Part shown: positions 50,475 to 59,909 of the stretch, piece by piece
Position numbering within the stretch: the stretch's first letter is position 1
Layout: the number at the start of each line of letters is the position of its first letter
Assembly: GCA_964604705.1 (NCBI GenBank)
Contig: CAZSAP010000010.1
Coordinates: forward strand, 1 to 64,000
Direction of reading: 5' to 3'
Source: JAAXVQ01 sp964604705
GTDB lineage: Bacteria > Oederibacteriota > JAAXVQ01
Length of the DNA: 64,000 bases
Made by a program: the position numbers and the translations under genes
Notes under the pieces: model-generated
The model's input: only the letters and a program-made list of their open reading frames with translations
The model's database searches: none
What the model was told of the DNA's origin: nothing

Positions 50475-51401
50475 TTACAAATCTATCTTCATCCAGGTTC
50501 GCACCTGTTCACCGGCTTCCAACTCGTTTCCCGCGTCGATCCAATGAATGTGCGCACCGTTTCGCTCCATGCGTCGGAACCAAGTCTCCTGGCGCTTGGC
50601 AAAATCACAGATGGCCAGATGCAGGCGCTCTACAAATTCGTCCATCGAAGCGAAACGCCCCTGTCGGTATTCCAACATATACCGGTATTCCAATCCCAGG
50701 CGGTTAAGCCGATCTACAGAAATTCCTTGGGCCAGCAAACCGTCCAGTTCATCCAACATGCCCTCAGCCAGGCGTTGCTGCAGGCGTTGGCGAATCCGCT
50801 CGCGTAAAACCAAGCGTGGGTAACGGACACCCAAAAGCAAGGGTCGAATAGGTGGCAGCGGTTGCGGAGGATGGTCTTGGTTGTATTCGGCAATTTCAAT
50901 GGCGCGGACCAAACGCTCGGACTCGGACGTATCGGTCGTGTTGTGCAGCGCACCGCGCAAGCGACGCAAGCGTTCCACCCGCTGGGCCTCGGATAAGGTT
51001 TGCAATTCGGCGCGCAAGGTTGGATTCACGGGAACCGGTGCAAGTGCATACCCGCGCAACACCGCCTCCAGATACATGCCTGTCCCGCCTACTAGCACCG
51101 GGAGCTTGCCGTGGTGTACGATTGAGGCCAAAGCGGCAAAGCAATCCTTCTGAAAATGAAAAACCGTGTACTCGTGCATCAAGTCAGTAATGTCAATAAG
51201 ATGGTGTGGGACCGCATTTGCATCCGAACCATACTCGGCCAAATCTTTCCCCGACCCCAATGTCAGTTCTCGATACACCTGGCGTGAATCGGCTGAGACC
51301 ACCTCCCCGTTCCATTCCCGCGCCAAATGCACACCCAAACGGGTTTTTCCAGTGGCCGTAGGACCCAGTACAACAATCAGGGAAAGTGGGTATGCGTTCA
51401 C
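50475..51401 (-). CDS. miaA: tRNA dimethylallyltransferase
   Basis: About 308 aa. It adds an isopentenyl group to A37 of tRNAs reading UNN codons. P-loop GPTATGKT, VVSADSRQVY, HHLIDI, VGGTGMYLEAVLRG and the C-terminal DFAKRQETWFRR are present. It lies among tRNA genes, one of which (Tyr) is a usual target. Start uncertain: GTG at 51401 fits the family N-terminus, but no clear SD; the frame is open to 51446. Confidence 0.9.
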   Translation of the reverse strand: MNAYPLSLIVVLGPTATGKTRLGVHLAREWNGEVVSADSRQVYRELTLGSGKDLAEYGSDANAVPHHLIDITDLMHEYTVFHFQKDCFAALASIVHHGKLPVLVGGTGMYLEAVLRGYALAPVPVNPTLRAELQTLSEAQRVERLRRLRGALHNTTDTSESERLVRAIEIAEYNQDHPPQPLPPIRPLLLGVRYPRLVLRERIRQRLQQRLAEGMLDELDGLLAQGISVDRLNRLGLEYRYMLEYRQGRFASMDEFVERLHLAICDFAKRQETWFRRMERNGAHIHWIDAGNELEAGEQVRTWMKIDL

Positions 51402-51510
51402 GAGTAAAATAAGCGAACACCAGAATAGCGGCTGGGCGTTGCACAAGCCGACTTGGTTTTGCCTGCAAAACGAGGGTTTAAACGGCCGAATATGCGTGAA
51501 ATGAAAAAAC

Positions 51511-51585
51511 TGGAGCCACCGGTCGGAATCGGACCGACGACCACCCGCTTACAAGGCGGGAGCTCTACCACTGAGCTACGGTGGC
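51511..51585 (-). tRNA. tRNA-Thr (anticodon TGT)
   Basis: Acceptor GCCACCG/CGGTGGC, discriminator T and CCA. Loop CTTGTAA gives TGT. G, T6 and C follow the CCA. With Tyr and Gly it recalls the Thr-Tyr-Gly cluster found next to tuf in many bacteria. Confidence 0.95.
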
Positions 51586-51663
51586 GAAACCATGCAAAGG
51601 AAATGAAGTTATACACCATGTCCAGTAAAAAAGGCAAGTAGGATTTCAAACCCAATGTGGGGA

Positions 51664-52629
51664 TTATTTAACAACGACCATCTTCTTCAGTTTGGTGGTG
51701 CGGGTTTCCTGTGCAGAGACCAGCTTCACCCGGTAAAGATAGATCCCAGGAGCTACACTGCGGATGTTCCAACGAGTCGTGTGATACCCGTCGGTTTCTT
51801 GAACCTCGTTCAGCGTGGTGAGCTTTTCTCCAGCAAGGTTGTAGAGGTCTATGGTGACTTCGGTCCGACCCGTGGTGCTGTAGTAGAACCAACACTCGCT
51901 TCCTTTGGCAGGCATGGGATACACCACTACGTCGTCAGGGGCAATCACAAAAGGGGTCAAAGTGGCCGTAGTGGTCACGGTAATCGTGGGTGTGATCGTC
52001 GCCGAGGGTGTTGCCGAAGGCGTTGCTGTGCTCGTCGGAGTGATCGTAGGCGTAATGGTTCGTGTTGGTGTGGCCGTACGGGTTGGTGTGGCTGTAAAAT
52101 CCGGACCGGTAGCATAAATCTGTAATACTTGAGCCGAGATTGACGCCGTTGTAAATGAGCCGGCCGGAAAATTCGGAAATGTATATGTCGACGAACTATA
52201 AATCCTGGAACTACCACTGCTTGTATAATTTATGGACACGGAACTATCGACATCAACCATTACGCAGAGGTAGTACTGTACACCCGCAGTGAGTGTTACT
52301 GTCGAAGAAAGTGGCAGGGAGTTAACTCCCACCGATGCAAATGGAGGTGTCGTGCAAGAGGCTAAGCGAACATTCGGCAAGCCCGCTGAAACGCTATAAA
52401 TGGCCGCAGTTATACTGGTGGATACAGGTACCGCAGCCAGATTTACGTTAATACTTGATATAGAAAAACTAGATGGCGCAGTGAACACATTTCCATGAAT
52501 CACACTGCCAGAAAGAAGCAATGTACTATCATTCGTCGTATTTCCGATGGTCCCTGCCCAGGCAGCTACTGAAAACGCCCCCAGCAGCACGAGCCCGCTC
52601 AAGAGCCCAAAAAATAATTTTCTCGGCAT
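51664..52629 (-). CDS. Secreted protein with Thr/Pro linker and Por/FlgD-type C-terminal domain
   Basis: 321 aa. Signal peptide (1-24), an N-terminal Ser/Thr-rich beta-sandwich domain (about 30-170), a (TPT/TAT)n linker of about 50 residues, and a C-terminal domain (VVYPMPAKGSE, DLYNLAGEKLTTL, APGIYLYRVKLV) like that of the beta-helix protein at 11241. The terminal KKMVVVK fits a sorting signal. ATG at 52629 follows GAGG. It is 20 nt downstream of the PorV-OmpA fusion gene. Confidence 0.82.
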   Translation of the reverse strand: MPRKLFFGLLSGLVLLGAFSVAAWAGTIGNTTNDSTLLLSGSVIHGNVFTAPSSFSISSINVNLAAVPVSTSITAAIYSVSAGLPNVRLASCTTPPFASVGVNSLPLSSTVTLTAGVQYYLCVMVDVDSSVSINYTSSGSSRIYSSSTYTFPNFPAGSFTTASISAQVLQIYATGPDFTATPTRTATPTRTITPTITPTSTATPSATPSATITPTITVTTTATLTPFVIAPDDVVVYPMPAKGSECWFYYSTTGRTEVTIDLYNLAGEKLTTLNEVQETDGYHTTRWNIRSVAPGIYLYRVKLVSAQETRTTKLKKMVVVK

Positions 52630-52649
52630 AAGTAATGTCCTCATTAAAG

Positions 52650-54401
52650 TTACCGCGTATACACGATGGTGATTTCCACACGTCGGTTCTTAGCGCGTCC
52701 CTCTTCGGTCTGATTGGACGCCACCGGATTTTTGTTACCGCGGGCGTGCGCCGAAATGCGGTTAAACGGAATCTTAAAGTTGGTCGTCAGGAAACGCACC
52801 ACCGTATCCGAACGTCGTTGGGAAAGAATGACTTCCTGTCCCTTTTCCCCACCCATATCGGCATACCCTTCAATCAGAAGCTGCAGGTACGGACGGCTCT
52901 TGATGGTCTCCACCAATTTGGTCAAAGTCTTTTTGGTATCTTCCGACAAGTCGTAAGATTTTTCATCAAACTGGATTGGATCCAGCTTTACCCGACCCGA
53001 AGCTTGCGCTTCTTGTGCATCCCCAGATTTGTTCTCTTCACGTTCTTCAACCACTAATTTACCTGTGGCTTTATCCGAAGTACCAGAGGCTAGGGTATAG
53101 CTGTACTCGTACGTTGCAAAAATGGATTCTGCTGGCTGGCGTCCGTTTTGATCCTTCCCGTCCCACACCACCGCTTCAAGCTCAGCACCCGCGAAACGTT
53201 TCAACAACTTCCCTTGGGCATCCAAAATCTTTAAATCCCACTTGGTGACCTCGGTTTCCGGGCCTGCCTGAATATCAAAAGCCGCTCGTTGCACTTTGTT
53301 GCGCTCAATCGGATTCAATTCGCTCTGCACTTTGACGGTGATCGGCGCGCGCAGCGCCAGACCCGAGAGACGCGGAATCAACACGCCACTCCCGCTCGCA
53401 TTGCCCGTAGGCGCTATGCGCTTGGGCAATGCTCTACGTTTTCCGGAACGCACTTTTTTCGTTTCTCCAAACCCAACGCTAAGCGATACTCGATGCGTCA
53501 TGCCTAAGGTACCGTAATCGGCATATGCATAGTCAAGTGTGTAGTCCATGATCTTCAATCCGAGCCCGGCGGTCAATCCAGACATGGCCCCCAATGAATT
53601 CAGCTCCGAGACCTTATACCCGGCGCGAACCGCAACGGTGTTGGCGTACCAATACTCGGCACCAGCGTTGATGTAATACGGTTGATCAATGGGAACAGGA
53701 ACATTCAGGTCAAGCGCGGCCGTGAAACGGTTCTTATCTGTACTGGGGAAAAAATTATACGCCGCCCCCAGCTTGGCCACCAACGGCAAACTGTAGCCTT
53801 GGATGGGAAATCCGGCATTTTGCACCACGAAGCCCAAATCCAAACCGTTCCACACTTTCAACATCTGCATGCCCAAATCCACAGCCGCGGTTAAGTTGTT
53901 GTAGGTATCCACGCTTTCCGAAACCAATTTTATATTGGCCCCCATAGAGATGGAAGGCCAGAACCATTGTGAATATCCAAACGTCATGACCATGGTATAA
54001 GGTGTGAATTTTTCTTCCAACGGCACTGGATAATTGTTGCTATCAATGCCGTATTTTTTAAATTCACCGAAATTAATATAATTCACACCAATGCCATACC
54101 CACCCTGTTGAATCGGTTGTGCATAGCCTATATATTCACTGTTGATCTCGCCGAACCAGGCATTGTGCATCAAGGAAATCTGCGTTTGGTTGAGTCGGGA
54201 TAAACCTGCGGGATTCCAATAGAGAGTGTACACGTCATCGCTCACAGCTACTTGCGCTTCGCCCATACCCACAGGACGTGCGCCAATACCCACCTGCAAA
54301 ATTTTTCCAGAGATATGTTGTGTGGCATCGCCGGCCATAACGCTAAGGGGCCATCCGAGGATTAAAAACCAAACCAGACTTTGTTTTCGCCAACTCGTCA
54401 T
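52650..54401 (-). CDS. PorV-like outer-membrane barrel fused to FlgD-like and OmpA domains
   Basis: 583 aa. Signal peptide (1-23), a PorV/PorQ/UPF0164-type barrel (about 30-315: GARPVGMGEAQVAVSDDVYTLYWNPAGLS), an Ig/FlgD-like stretch (about 350-455) and an OmpA peptidoglycan-binding domain (about 465-580: LQLLIEGYADMGGEKGQEVILSQRRSDTVVRFL, GRAKNRRVEI). PorV shuttles type IX cargo; here the anchor is built in. The CTD protein next door is a natural client. Confidence 0.85.
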   Translation of the reverse strand: MTSWRKQSLVWFLILGWPLSVMAGDATQHISGKILQVGIGARPVGMGEAQVAVSDDVYTLYWNPAGLSRLNQTQISLMHNAWFGEINSEYIGYAQPIQQGGYGIGVNYINFGEFKKYGIDSNNYPVPLEEKFTPYTMVMTFGYSQWFWPSISMGANIKLVSESVDTYNNLTAAVDLGMQMLKVWNGLDLGFVVQNAGFPIQGYSLPLVAKLGAAYNFFPSTDKNRFTAALDLNVPVPIDQPYYINAGAEYWYANTVAVRAGYKVSELNSLGAMSGLTAGLGLKIMDYTLDYAYADYGTLGMTHRVSLSVGFGETKKVRSGKRRALPKRIAPTGNASGSGVLIPRLSGLALRAPITVKVQSELNPIERNKVQRAAFDIQAGPETEVTKWDLKILDAQGKLLKRFAGAELEAVVWDGKDQNGRQPAESIFATYEYSYTLASGTSDKATGKLVVEEREENKSGDAQEAQASGRVKLDPIQFDEKSYDLSEDTKKTLTKLVETIKSRPYLQLLIEGYADMGGEKGQEVILSQRRSDTVVRFLTTNFKIPFNRISAHARGNKNPVASNQTEEGRAKNRRVEITIVYTR

Positions 54402-54566
54402 GACGCTGCGCCACCCTTCACCGAAATAACCACTGCCGCAAAGTTAATACAATTCTACTATTCGAAATTCAGAAATGCAAGTTTAATGTCAGAAATAAAA
54501 ACAACTAATTTGCTAAGCATCGCTTTATTAGGCTTATTATTCAAACATTTTCTCAGATCTTAACCG

Positions 54567-55973
54567 TTACTCAATCATTTGTACTTTTAAGAAATTAACA
54601 TGAGAACGATTATAGACGGGCGAACTTGCCAATACCACAACCGTATCTTTAACTTTAGCCAAGCCGGTCTTCAGCATTTGACGCGAAACAGCATGCAGCA
54701 GCGCCTCTGTATCCAAATGGGCTTTAAGCATGAATGAACGTATACCCCAGTTTAAATTCAACTGCCGTTGCACGGCTATGGAGTGTGCATAAACGACCAA
54801 AGGCGTCAAGGGACGACGACGCGAGACCAAGCGTGCTGTATCACCGGATTGAGTGAACACGACCAGCGCCTTCGCATGTACGGTCTCTGCCAACTCCACT
54901 GCTGCAGCCACCAGGGCATCGTCGGGCCCGGTTACATCCGGCACCTTGGGCAGCCGGTTGTATTCCGGTGAATGCTCGGCTTCTTTGGCAATGCGTGCCA
55001 TCATGCACGCGGCTTCAATCGGATACTTACCTGCAGCGGTTTCACCCGAGAGCATGACCGCATCCGAGCCATCGAAAATGGCATTGGCGACATCCGATGA
55101 CTCGGCGCGTGTCGGGGTAGGATTGTCCATCATGGATTGCAACATTTGTGTGGCTGTAATGACCAATCGGTTGTGTTGGTTGGCCAGGGCAATGATGCGC
55201 TTTTGCAGCAGTGGTACCTGTTCGGGCGTCATTTCCACGCCTAGATCGCCGCGCGCCACCATCACGCCATCGGCCGCCAGCACGATGGCTTCAAGTTGAT
55301 CAATGGCTTGGGGTTTTTCAAGTTTCGCAATAACCCTTGCCGTGGAACCGGCTTGCTTGATGATTTTCTTCAGGCGTACGATTTCATCGGCACGACGGAC
55401 AAACGAAAGCGCGACAAAATCCACACCCAACTTCAGCCCGAACTTTAAATCATCCAAATCCTTGGCCGTGAGCGCAGGCACACGCAAAGCAGCTTCGGGA
55501 ACGTTGAAACCTTTATGATTGGAAAGCACCCCTCCGGTCACAACCTCACAGATCACCGCACGTCCTTGGATGGAGCGAGCTTTAAGTTCCATGAGACCAT
55601 CGTCCAAAAGGATGCGCGAGCCCGGGCGCAGATCCCGCGCCAAATGCGCGTACGAAATGGGAATAATCTTCGCCTCGTTGGTTTGCGTTCCTGGAATCAC
55701 GCGATAGCGCTCGCCAGGACACAACATGATCTTGCCTTCAGGGAAATTACCCACGCGCAACTTAGGCCCAGTTAAATCCAGGAGTGTCGTGAGTGGCACC
55801 CCGGCTCGTTTGGCTTCACGTTGCACACTGGCAAAACGTTGGGCATGCTCGACATGGGTTCCGTGGGAAAAATTCAGGCGTACACCGCTCATTCCGGCGC
55901 ACACTAAGGCGTGCAACACTCCGGGACGATCTGTGGCTGGACCCAAGGTAAAAAGCAACTTAGTGTTGAGCAC
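54567..55973 (-). CDS. pyk: Pyruvate kinase
   Basis: 468 aa, usual length. It makes ATP and pyruvate from PEP. TKLLFTLGPAT, RLNFSHGTH, DLTGPKLR, KLEKPQA, the catalytic MVARGDLGVEM and TATQMLQSM followed by PTRAESSDVANAIFDGSDAVMLSGETAAGKYP are clear. GTG at 55973 is chosen: AGGGGA precedes it, and the protein then begins as the family does; ATG upstream has no SD. Confidence 0.96.
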   Translation of the reverse strand: MLNTKLLFTLGPATDRPGVLHALVCAGMSGVRLNFSHGTHVEHAQRFASVQREAKRAGVPLTTLLDLTGPKLRVGNFPEGKIMLCPGERYRVIPGTQTNEAKIIPISYAHLARDLRPGSRILLDDGLMELKARSIQGRAVICEVVTGGVLSNHKGFNVPEAALRVPALTAKDLDDLKFGLKLGVDFVALSFVRRADEIVRLKKIIKQAGSTARVIAKLEKPQAIDQLEAIVLAADGVMVARGDLGVEMTPEQVPLLQKRIIALANQHNRLVITATQMLQSMMDNPTPTRAESSDVANAIFDGSDAVMLSGETAAGKYPIEAACMMARIAKEAEHSPEYNRLPKVPDVTGPDDALVAAAVELAETVHAKALVVFTQSGDTARLVSRRRPLTPLVVYAHSIAVQRQLNLNWGIRSFMLKAHLDTEALLHAVSRQMLKTGLAKVKDTVVVLASSPVYNRSHVNFLKVQMIE

Positions 55974-55987
55974 GTGTTCCCCTTTCT

Positions 55988-56440
55988 TTACCATGGTAGG
56001 AATAAACGGCACAGTTGCAGGATGAGATTAGCATAAATCCCGGCAATCACATCGTCCACCATGATGCCCCAGCCGCCCGGCAGGTCCTGAGATTGGCGTG
56101 CGGGAAACGGCTTCCATATGTCAAAAAGACGAAACAGGAAAAAGGCTGCAATCGGATAAAACACATGCATGGGGAGAAATGCGGCGGAAATAAGGTAGCC
56201 CGCCACTTCGTCAATCACCACCGCATGCGGGTCCTTCTCTCCCAAATGCGCTTCGGCTTCATTGGCTGCCCATACGCCCACGACACAACACAGGATCGTG
56301 ACGGCTACGTACCAGGTATTGGAGTTGCGCAATAGATAATACAACGGAATCGCCAAGGCCGAGGCAAAGGTCCCAGATGCAATGGGAAAAAAGCCCGCAC
56401 CACCCACGGTTGCCAGTATGAGAGCCAGTCGCCGCTTCAT
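55988..56440 (-). CDS. pgpA: Phosphatidylglycerophosphatase A
   Basis: 150 aa membrane enzyme that removes phosphate from phosphatidylglycerol phosphate. GFFPIASGTFAS near the start, KDPHAVVIDEVAGYL and GGWGIMVDDVIAGIYAN are the family motifs. ATG overlaps the pgsA stop by 4 bp, so PgsA's product passes to the next enzyme encoded in the same operon. Confidence 0.95.
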   Translation of the reverse strand: MKRRLALILATVGGAGFFPIASGTFASALAIPLYYLLRNSNTWYVAVTILCCVVGVWAANEAEAHLGEKDPHAVVIDEVAGYLISAAFLPMHVFYPIAAFFLFRLFDIWKPFPARQSQDLPGGWGIMVDDVIAGIYANLILQLCRLFLPW

Positions 56441-57084
56441 GCCGAAGGAGGATCCTGAAAGAGTTCACGATTCTTCACCAGGTAATCCAATCCGGAATAC
56501 AAGGAGAGCACCGCGGCGACCAACATGCCGGCGTAGGGTAAATAATAGGCCAAATAGAGCAAAACTTCTCCGATCCATCCCATGGACATCAAGGCATACT
56601 CCCAGGGCGGTGCCCACGCCCGCAGTGAACTTACTACTACATTCACCACCAAGATGATAAGCACGGCTACGATTTGTGAAATGGTTTTATGCTTGCCCGA
56701 GGTCGAGGCTGAAATCACGCGTCCGTCAATGGCCGCCAGAACCCGCAAACCGGTGATGGCAAACTCCCGGCCAATAATCAGAATCACCATCCAGGCTGGA
56801 GCATAGCCCAATTGAACAAAGGAAATAAATACCGTGGTCATCAAAAGTTTGTCGGCAAGCGGATCCATGATCTTGCCAAAGTTGGTAACCAGATTGCGCT
56901 CACGCGCCAGACGCCCGTCCCAATAGTCCGTTAAGGCCGCCGCAATGAACACCAACAACGCCAAATACTGTCCCCACACGGTTTCCGAAAGCAAGCATAC
57001 CATCAGTACGGGAATGGAAGCGATTCGCCCGAGGGTCAATTTGTTCGGCAAATTCAATTTCTTAAAAAGCTGCCAAAGGTTCAC
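56437..57084 (-). CDS. pgsA: CDP-diacylglycerol-glycerol-3-phosphate 3-phosphatidyltransferase
   Basis: 215 aa. The CDP-alcohol transferase motif DYWDGRLARERNLVTNFGKIMDPLADKLL (DGxxAR...GxxxDxxxD) is intact. GTG at 57084 overlaps the rimO stop (GTGA). Confidence 0.96.
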   Translation of the reverse strand: MNLWQLFKKLNLPNKLTLGRIASIPVLMVCLLSETVWGQYLALLVFIAAALTDYWDGRLARERNLVTNFGKIMDPLADKLLMTTVFISFVQLGYAPAWMVILIIGREFAITGLRVLAAIDGRVISASTSGKHKTISQIVAVLIILVVNVVVSSLRAWAPPWEYALMSMGWIGEVLLYLAYYLPYAGMLVAAVLSLYSGLDYLVKNRELFQDPPSA

Positions 57085-58400
57085 ACCCGTTCTCCCCTCA
57101 AGTCATGATCCGTCGAACCGGTTACCCGCACGCGAATAAATTCACCCGCCTTGGCGTGCCCCGCCACAACAATGGCACCGTCAATTTCCGGAGCATCCCC
57201 CGGGGTGCGGGCCAGCACATGGTGGGCACCCGAAGGTTCTTCCACCAAACATTCCAGTGTTTTGCCTACCCAGCGGGTTAAGCGCTGTCGACTGATGTCT
57301 ACTTGCAGGTCCATGAGCTCACGCCGACGACGCTCGCGCGTCCGTGCCGGGATTTGTTCAGACCATTCGGCAGCGCGCGTTCCCTTTTCCTTCGAGTACG
57401 CGAACACACCCAAGCGATCAAACTGCGCCGCACGCACAAACGCTTTCAGGGCCTCGTGCTCAGCTTCTGTCTCGCCGGGAAAACCCGAAAGCAAGGTGGT
57501 GCGCAACACAATCTCAGGAATACGCCGCCGCAATTTCGTCAGCAAGGCCAAATACGTTTCTGCATCCCCGGGGCGTCCCATACGCTGCAGCACATGTTTG
57601 TGCGCATGCTGAACGGGCATATCCAGGTATTTGCAAATTTTCTTTTCTTCTGCCATGCGACGGACGAGACCTTCGTTGATCCCATCCGGATAGGCATACA
57701 TCAAGCGTATCCAGTGCAACGACTTGATTTTAACCAAGTCGTCCAACAAGGCATTTAAATCCGTACGCGGTTTGAGATCACGTCCGTATACGGTTATGTC
57801 CTGCGCGACCACGATGATTTCACGCGCCCCTTGGCGGACCAACGCTTCCGCTTCTCGAACCAACGCCGAACGCGCTACTGAACACAGTGGTCCGCGCAAT
57901 TCGGGAATCAAGCAATAGGCACACCGGCGCGAACAGCCTTCGGCAATTTTAAGATACGCGGTTCCAGCACCGGACAGCAACACCCGTTCGGACCCGTCCA
58001 TTTCCGTGGTCTTCACAACCGGACGCTCCCAGCCCATCAAGACCCGCACCGTGGCAGCCACTTGGTCGAACTCGGACGGCAAAAACGCGGCATCCAGTTC
58101 TGGAATCAAACCCTTAAGTTTGGCTTGCCCATAGCGTGAGACCAAACATCCGGCGGCCACAACCGCCTTGATGTTTTTATTCTGCTTAAGCGCCACTGCA
58201 CCCATCAAGGTCTCAACTGCTTCGGCTTCCGCCGATTGGATGAACGCACAGGTATTGACCACCACCACATCCGCGTCTTCGGGTTCCATCACCACGTCAA
58301 ATCCTTCCAACCCAAACTTATGCAAGACACGTTCGGCATCCACCTGGTTTTTCGCGCACCCTAAGCTGACCAGGTGAACACGCCCACGCCGCGAGGCCAT
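57081..58400 (-). CDS. rimO: Ribosomal protein S12 methylthiotransferase
   Basis: 439 aa. The N-terminal MTTase domain (HLVSLGCAKNQVDAE, NTCAFIQSAEAEAVETL), the radical-SAM cluster CSRRCAYCLIP and a C-terminal TRAM domain are in order. It methylthiolates the S12 Asp. LGCAKNxVDAE and the absence of MiaB-type features favour RimO. It overlaps yajQ by one base (TGATG). Confidence 0.95.
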   Translation of the reverse strand: MASRRGRVHLVSLGCAKNQVDAERVLHKFGLEGFDVVMEPEDADVVVVNTCAFIQSAEAEAVETLMGAVALKQNKNIKAVVAAGCLVSRYGQAKLKGLIPELDAAFLPSEFDQVAATVRVLMGWERPVVKTTEMDGSERVLLSGAGTAYLKIAEGCSRRCAYCLIPELRGPLCSVARSALVREAEALVRQGAREIIVVAQDITVYGRDLKPRTDLNALLDDLVKIKSLHWIRLMYAYPDGINEGLVRRMAEEKKICKYLDMPVQHAHKHVLQRMGRPGDAETYLALLTKLRRRIPEIVLRTTLLSGFPGETEAEHEALKAFVRAAQFDRLGVFAYSKEKGTRAAEWSEQIPARTRERRRRELMDLQVDISRQRLTRWVGKTLECLVEEPSGAHHVLARTPGDAPEIDGAIVVAGHAKAGEFIRVRVTGSTDHDLRGERV

Positions 58401-58897
58401 CAGCGGTAATTCACATACTGCACATGAATTTTCAAATCCGCCTCGCGAATGAGTTTTTGCACCAGTTGCAAATCGTCCAACGCTTTACCTGATATACGCA
58501 CTTGATCACTTTGAATGGAGGCTTGAACCTTCAGTTTGGAATCCTTGATGAGTTTGATGATCTCCTTGGCTTTCTCCACCGGGATACCGGTTTGCAACTT
58601 GTACACTTGGCGCGCGCTTCCTCCCGAGGTCATTTCCACGGCTTCGCGCGTGATGGCCGCCAGCGGTATTTGGCGTTTGGCCATGCGGGTCTCAAGAATA
58701 TCGCCCAAACTCTTCAAGCGAAAATCACTGTCGGCCGAGAGCGTCAAGGTCATCGCGGTTTGGTCAAACTTTATCTCATATTTTGCGTTTTTAAAATCAT
58801 AGCGTTGTCCGGATTCCTGTAATGTCTGCTGGACGGAGTTGGTTACTTCTTGCTTATCCAATTTGCATACCACATCAAATGAATGTTCACTGGCCAT
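58400..58897 (-). CDS. yajQ: YajQ-family nucleotide-binding protein
   Basis: 165 aa. The N-terminus FDVVCKLDKQEVTNSVQQ and the late KVQASIQSDQVRISGKALDDLQ are the UPF0234 hallmarks. Some family members bind c-di-GMP, which fits the two HD-GYP proteins in this window, though binding here is untested. ATG at 58897 follows GGGAGGG. Confidence 0.94.
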   Translation of the reverse strand: MASEHSFDVVCKLDKQEVTNSVQQTLQESGQRYDFKNAKYEIKFDQTAMTLTLSADSDFRLKSLGDILETRMAKRQIPLAAITREAVEMTSGGSARQVYKLQTGIPVEKAKEIIKLIKDSKLKVQASIQSDQVRISGKALDDLQLVQKLIREADLKIHVQYVNYR

Positions 58898-58987
58898 GCG
58901 ACCCTCCCGAAAGATACTCCCGTAAGTTAAAGTTCCGCACCATGATCTCCGCAATGTGGTTCTCGGAGAGTGCTGCGAACCGATCGT

Positions 58988-59821
58988 TTACTTTTTAGCA
59001 CCGGGCAAAACCGCATCAACCCCTGGGGCCTTGCGCTCAAAAATGACTTCTTTGCGCACTTCGCCCGACTGTCCCAAAGGAGGTTGAAGCTCGCCGTTGA
59101 AGGTTACTTCGAGCCCGCCCGCATTGCCGGTCCATAAAACAAAACGTTCCTTGGCAGTCCAAGTCCGTTCTTCATTCATGTTCAGAGTAACATCCGGTTC
59201 CTGACGCCCATCCACCATGATGGTAATCCAGGTTTTTTCCTTGGCGCGTACTTTCAAGGTCAACTCTTCACCGTTGCCTACAGGTGCATTCACTGACACG
59301 GCTGGAACCGCGGCCGGGTTGGCATTGACGGCCTGCATGGGCAATCCTTCATTGGAGCCCCCGCCATCTTTACTCTTAAGCGACGTTGGCCAAAACATAA
59401 AAAAGCCAATCCCCAAACCCGCCAAAACCAAAATGACCACCAAAGCGCTCCAGAGCGATGGGTTCACCTCGTTCTTTTCGCGTATCCGGTCTGAATGACC
59501 CTCGGAACGATCGGTGTTCATCTGCCGCTGCTCCAAGTACAAACGCAGCAGTTGCTCATCGTCCAATTCAAGGTATTTGGCATAGGCACGTAAAAATCCC
59601 CGGACATAGGTCTCACCCAGGAGCAAATGATATTCCCCGTTTTCCAGAGCTTCCAAATACCGTTTGCCGATCTTGGTGTGCTCCGAAACTTCAATAAGCG
59701 AAATTCCTTTAGCCTTCCGCTGCTTGCGCAGCACTTCGCCCACTGTATTTTTTTCTTCTCCCGGAGAAGTCAATACGGGTTTGGATTCGGAATCCTGATT
59801 CCGAGCTGAATGGTCTACCAT
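58988..59821 (-). CDS. rodZ: RodZ-like protein (HTH, TM, DUF4115)
   Basis: 277 aa. N-terminal Xre-type HTH (about 25-90: GEVLRKQRKAKGISLIEVSEHTKIGKRYLEALENGEY), one TM helix near 125-145 and a periplasmic DUF4115 domain (KTWITIMVDGR). RodZ links MreB to the wall-elongation machinery. SD AAGGAG. It sits between lolA and yajQ in a housekeeping run. Confidence 0.9.
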   Translation of the reverse strand: MVDHSARNQDSESKPVLTSPGEEKNTVGEVLRKQRKAKGISLIEVSEHTKIGKRYLEALENGEYHLLLGETYVRGFLRAYAKYLELDDEQLLRLYLEQRQMNTDRSEGHSDRIREKNEVNPSLWSALVVILVLAGLGIGFFMFWPTSLKSKDGGGSNEGLPMQAVNANPAAVPAVSVNAPVGNGEELTLKVRAKEKTWITIMVDGRQEPDVTLNMNEERTWTAKERFVLWTGNAGGLEVTFNGELQPPLGQSGEVRKEVIFERKAPGVDAVLPGAKK

Positions 59822-59909
59822 GGCGCTTACTCCTTCATCAATAGGATATTCCACGGATACATGGTTCTCGCTGTGTTCTTGCCGAGCCGGCTCACCGCCC
59901 CGGTAGTGC

